DNA of 8,318 nt. Origin: CAYMRB01 sp964392615. GTDB lineage: Bacteria; Planctomycetota; UBA8108. Shown piece after piece: positions 6,518-8,318 of this stretch; within the stretch, counting starts at the first letter, position 1, and every line of letters starts with the position of its first letter. Made by a program: the position numbers and the translations under genes. The stretch is from contig CAYMRB010000443.1 of the NCBI GenBank assembly GCA_964392615.1, positions 1 to 8,318 of the forward strand, in the 5' to 3' direction. The notes under the pieces were generated by a model. The model did not search any database. It saw only the letters and a program-made list of their open reading frames with translations, and was not told the origin of the DNA.

Positions 6518-8318
6518 ATGTGGAATCGCTCGACGTTCGCGCTGGTCCTTCTCGCTGCACCGATTCTCACCGCGCAGGCAGGGCAGCAGATCGAGCGCGT
6601 GACCCGCGTCCACGATATCGCGTTTCTGGCGCGCGCGGTGCCCCGCCATCCGAACCCCGTGTCGTGGCCCGCGGTCAACTTGCGCCTCGCGACGCAAGAG
6701 GCGCAGGCGAGCGGCGGGCTCTGGGGCCTCGGCAAGGGGTTTCCTCCCCCGGACCTCGCGCTCAGAGCCTTCGGCCACGCCGAGGAGCCCGAGGAGAAGG
6801 AAGGAGACGCGTCCGCTGGGGTCGTCGTGTCTCCCGAGTCGCTCGCGGCCCTGATCCGGCGCAACATCGCCGAGGACTCGTGGGCCAACGTGCGCAACTC
6901 GATCAAGGTCGATGGCGAGCGACTGCGCGTCGTCGCGGCGCCGGAAGTTCACGCGAGCATCGATTCCCTGCTCGCCGCGCTGCGCGCACGCCGCGCGAGC
7001 ATGGCCGTCATCGAGGTCGCGGTCGTTCCGGCGAAGCGGCTCGCGGCAGACGCCGCGCGTGGACCGTGGCTCACGAACGAGGCCTTCGCTCGCGCTATCG
7101 TTGACGCTGGATCCGGCGCGCAGGCGGCGTCTCTGGCGTTGACCGCCTACAACGAGCAGACGGCGAGCGGATTCGCGGGGCGCGTGCGAACCGCCGCCAT
7201 GGGCGTCGGCATCAATCAGACGGGCGTCGTCCCGGTTTCCGATGTCGCCATCGAGACGCTGCCGATCGGTCTGGGAGTCGAGGTCCGTCCGGTCGCCGTT
7301 ACCGGCACGGATTGGTTCCGTTGTGATCTTCGGGTCACCCGATCGCGACAGCCGGGCGTCGTCGAGCGGCGCAAGACCCTCTTCGCCGAGCTGGAGCTCG
7401 TGCCGCAGGGGCGTGAGGACCTCACGACCACGCTGCTCCTGCGAGCGGGCCGGCCGGCCGTCGCGGGACGCTTCAGCGATCGTCAGCCGGATGGCCGCGA
7501 GCGCGAGTTCGCCATCCTCGCCCGCCTCACACCGATGGAGACCGAGGGGGAGGCTCCGGCATCGCCGCCGGTCGACACGGCATTCCGTCGTCGCATGCTG
7601 GACCTGTCGTTTCTTCTCGAGCCCTTCGAGGGGGAGAGGGCCGGGCTCTCCGCTGACTCGTGGCTGCGCCGGATTCGACACACCGTGCAGCCCGAAGCAT
7701 GGCTAGACGAGCGCGCGGATCTCCGCTTGGCCGACAGGCGCTTTCTTCATGTCACGGCGCGAGAGGGCACCCATCGCGCGCTGCGCGAGTGGCTCGATGC
7801 GCGGATCCGCGCTCGCGCGCGTGTTGCCGCGATCGAGGTCGCCGAGTACGCGGGATCGGTCGAGGCGGTGCACGCCGTCGTCGCGAGCCTCGAGGACGGA
7901 CTCTATCTTCCCGACGATTGGGAGTCGTCCGAGGCAGGCCGACGTCTCGAGCGCTCGTTTTCGTCGCGAGGGTTCGGCCCCCTCGGCGGAACGCTGAAGG
8001 CGCGCGGCGTCGACGCTCGGCCCTTCGTCGCCGAAGTGGAGAGCATTTCCGGAGGCACGGGATTCTCCATCCTCGAGATCCCGGCTCCGGTCGTGCGCAC
8101 GGCGGGCAACGGTTTCGAGCTTCTCGCGACGGCAGCGCCGCGCATCGATCCGGACATGGCGACGCTCGAGCTCTGGTGGACGCGCTGCCGTACGGCGTTC
8201 GCGGCGCGCAGCGAGGTATTGCCGATCGTGCGCTTGACTGGCGACGAGGCCGGCGCTGGCGCGGGGCGGCAGGCCGGCGAGCGGACGCGATATGTCGTCG
8301 ATCTGCCGCGCCAGCGCG
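6518..8318 (+). CDS. Exported secretin-like protein with duplicated module (3' partial)
   Basis: The frame is open from ATG 6518 to the window end: 600 residues with no stop, so the C-terminus is missing. Residues 1-21 form a Sec signal peptide (STFALVLLAAPILTAQA). Two diverged copies of one module follow. Each opens with a short hydrophobic block (RVHDIAFLARAV at 30-41; MLDLSFLLEPF at 360-370). Next comes an N-domain-like alpha/beta segment: LIRRNIAEDSW (112-122) to RRASMAVIEVAV, and RRIRHTVQPEAW (384-395) to ARARVAAIEVAE. A beta-rich part follows (GVEVRPVAV from 253; GFELLATAAP from 532). The pattern of a hydrophobic strand, then SW, a short strand, EVH, a helix and IEV is one I associate with planctomycete proteins annotated as secretin or GspD N-domains. 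A Pro/Glu-rich insert lies at 82-100 of the first copy. It is divergent from the BNR gene across about 206 bases. A pore function is not shown; an envelope-associated structural protein is the safest reading. Confidence 0.85.
   Translation, partial: MWNRSTFALVLLAAPILTAQAGQQIERVTRVHDIAFLARAVPRHPNPVSWPAVNLRLATQEAQASGGLWGLGKGFPPPDLALRAFGHAEEPEEKEGDASAGVVVSPESLAALIRRNIAEDSWANVRNSIKVDGERLRVVAAPEVHASIDSLLAALRARRASMAVIEVAVVPAKRLAADAARGPWLTNEAFARAIVDAGSGAQAASLALTAYNEQTASGFAGRVRTAAMGVGINQTGVVPVSDVAIETLPIGLGVEVRPVAVTGTDWFRCDLRVTRSRQPGVVERRKTLFAELELVPQGREDLTTTLLLRAGRPAVAGRFSDRQPDGREREFAILARLTPMETEGEAPASPPVDTAFRRRMLDLSFLLEPFEGERAGLSADSWLRRIRHTVQPEAWLDERADLRLADRRFLHVTAREGTHRALREWLDARIRARARVAAIEVAEYAGSVEAVHAVVASLEDGLYLPDDWESSEAGRRLERSFSSRGFGPLGGTLKARGVDARPFVAEVESISGGTGFSILEIPAPVVRTAGNGFELLATAAPRIDPDMATLELWWTRCRTAFAARSEVLPIVRLTGDEAGAGAGRQAGERTRYVVDLPRQR

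Noticed and set aside
3444..6602. Plus-strand frame of 1052 codons
   Set aside because: It runs antisense across the BNR gene, the repeat spacer and much of PSD1. Its translation is Arg/Ala/Val-rich, includes SESES runs from the hexamers and shows no family motif. It is a by-product of GC-rich codon use.
6466..7104. Plus-strand frame of 212 codons overlapping the start of the secretin-like gene
   Set aside because: It is out of frame with the 6518 gene and its product is Arg/Gly/Ala low complexity; it is a shadow.
6401..7681. Minus-strand frame of 426 codons
   Set aside because: It is antisense to the plus-strand secretin-like gene. The plus frame has a signal peptide, a strong Shine-Dalgarno and internal repeats; the minus frame is Arg-rich and featureless.

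Overview
The window is GC-rich and gene-dense, and it looks like chromosome of a member of the Planctomycetota. Two families that are greatly expanded in that phylum sit close together: a DUF1501 protein with a twin-arginine leader and a PSCyt2/PSD1 (DUF1549/DUF1553) protein carrying one CxxCH haem-type motif. A secreted BNR-repeat (sialidase-fold) protein and a secretin-like protein of a type I associate with planctomycetes support the same reading. Assignments come from motif recognition only; no search was run.

Layout. From right to left on the minus strand lie a BNR_4-type secreted protein (6311-4917), a roughly 400-base repeat-rich spacer (4518-4916), the PSD1 protein (4517-2490), a small degenerate histidine-kinase-like protein (2331-1651) and the DUF1501 protein (1567-74). 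On the plus strand, divergent from the BNR gene, one long exported protein starts at 6518 and is cut by the window end. Positions 1-73 hold no gene, but the left edge looks like the second half of a plus-strand terminator.

How the genes may work together. PSD1 and DUF1501 genes are commonly neighbours in planctomycetes and are thought to act outside the cytoplasm; their biochemistry is not established. Here a cytoplasmic protein shaped like a histidine kinase, but without the phospho-acceptor histidine and with damaged ATP-binding boxes, lies between them. The PSD1 and DUF1501 starts share an arrangement (a TACNAT hexamer exactly 7 bases before ATG, with no Shine-Dalgarno sequence) that suggests leaderless transcripts and joint control. 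The PSD1 promoter is additionally overlapped by an 8-bp dyad.

Most unusual items: the shared leaderless-like start motif, the kinase-like protein without a kinase active site, the perfect 28-bp inverted repeat between two hexamer arrays, and the plus-strand protein built from two diverged copies of a secretin-like module.
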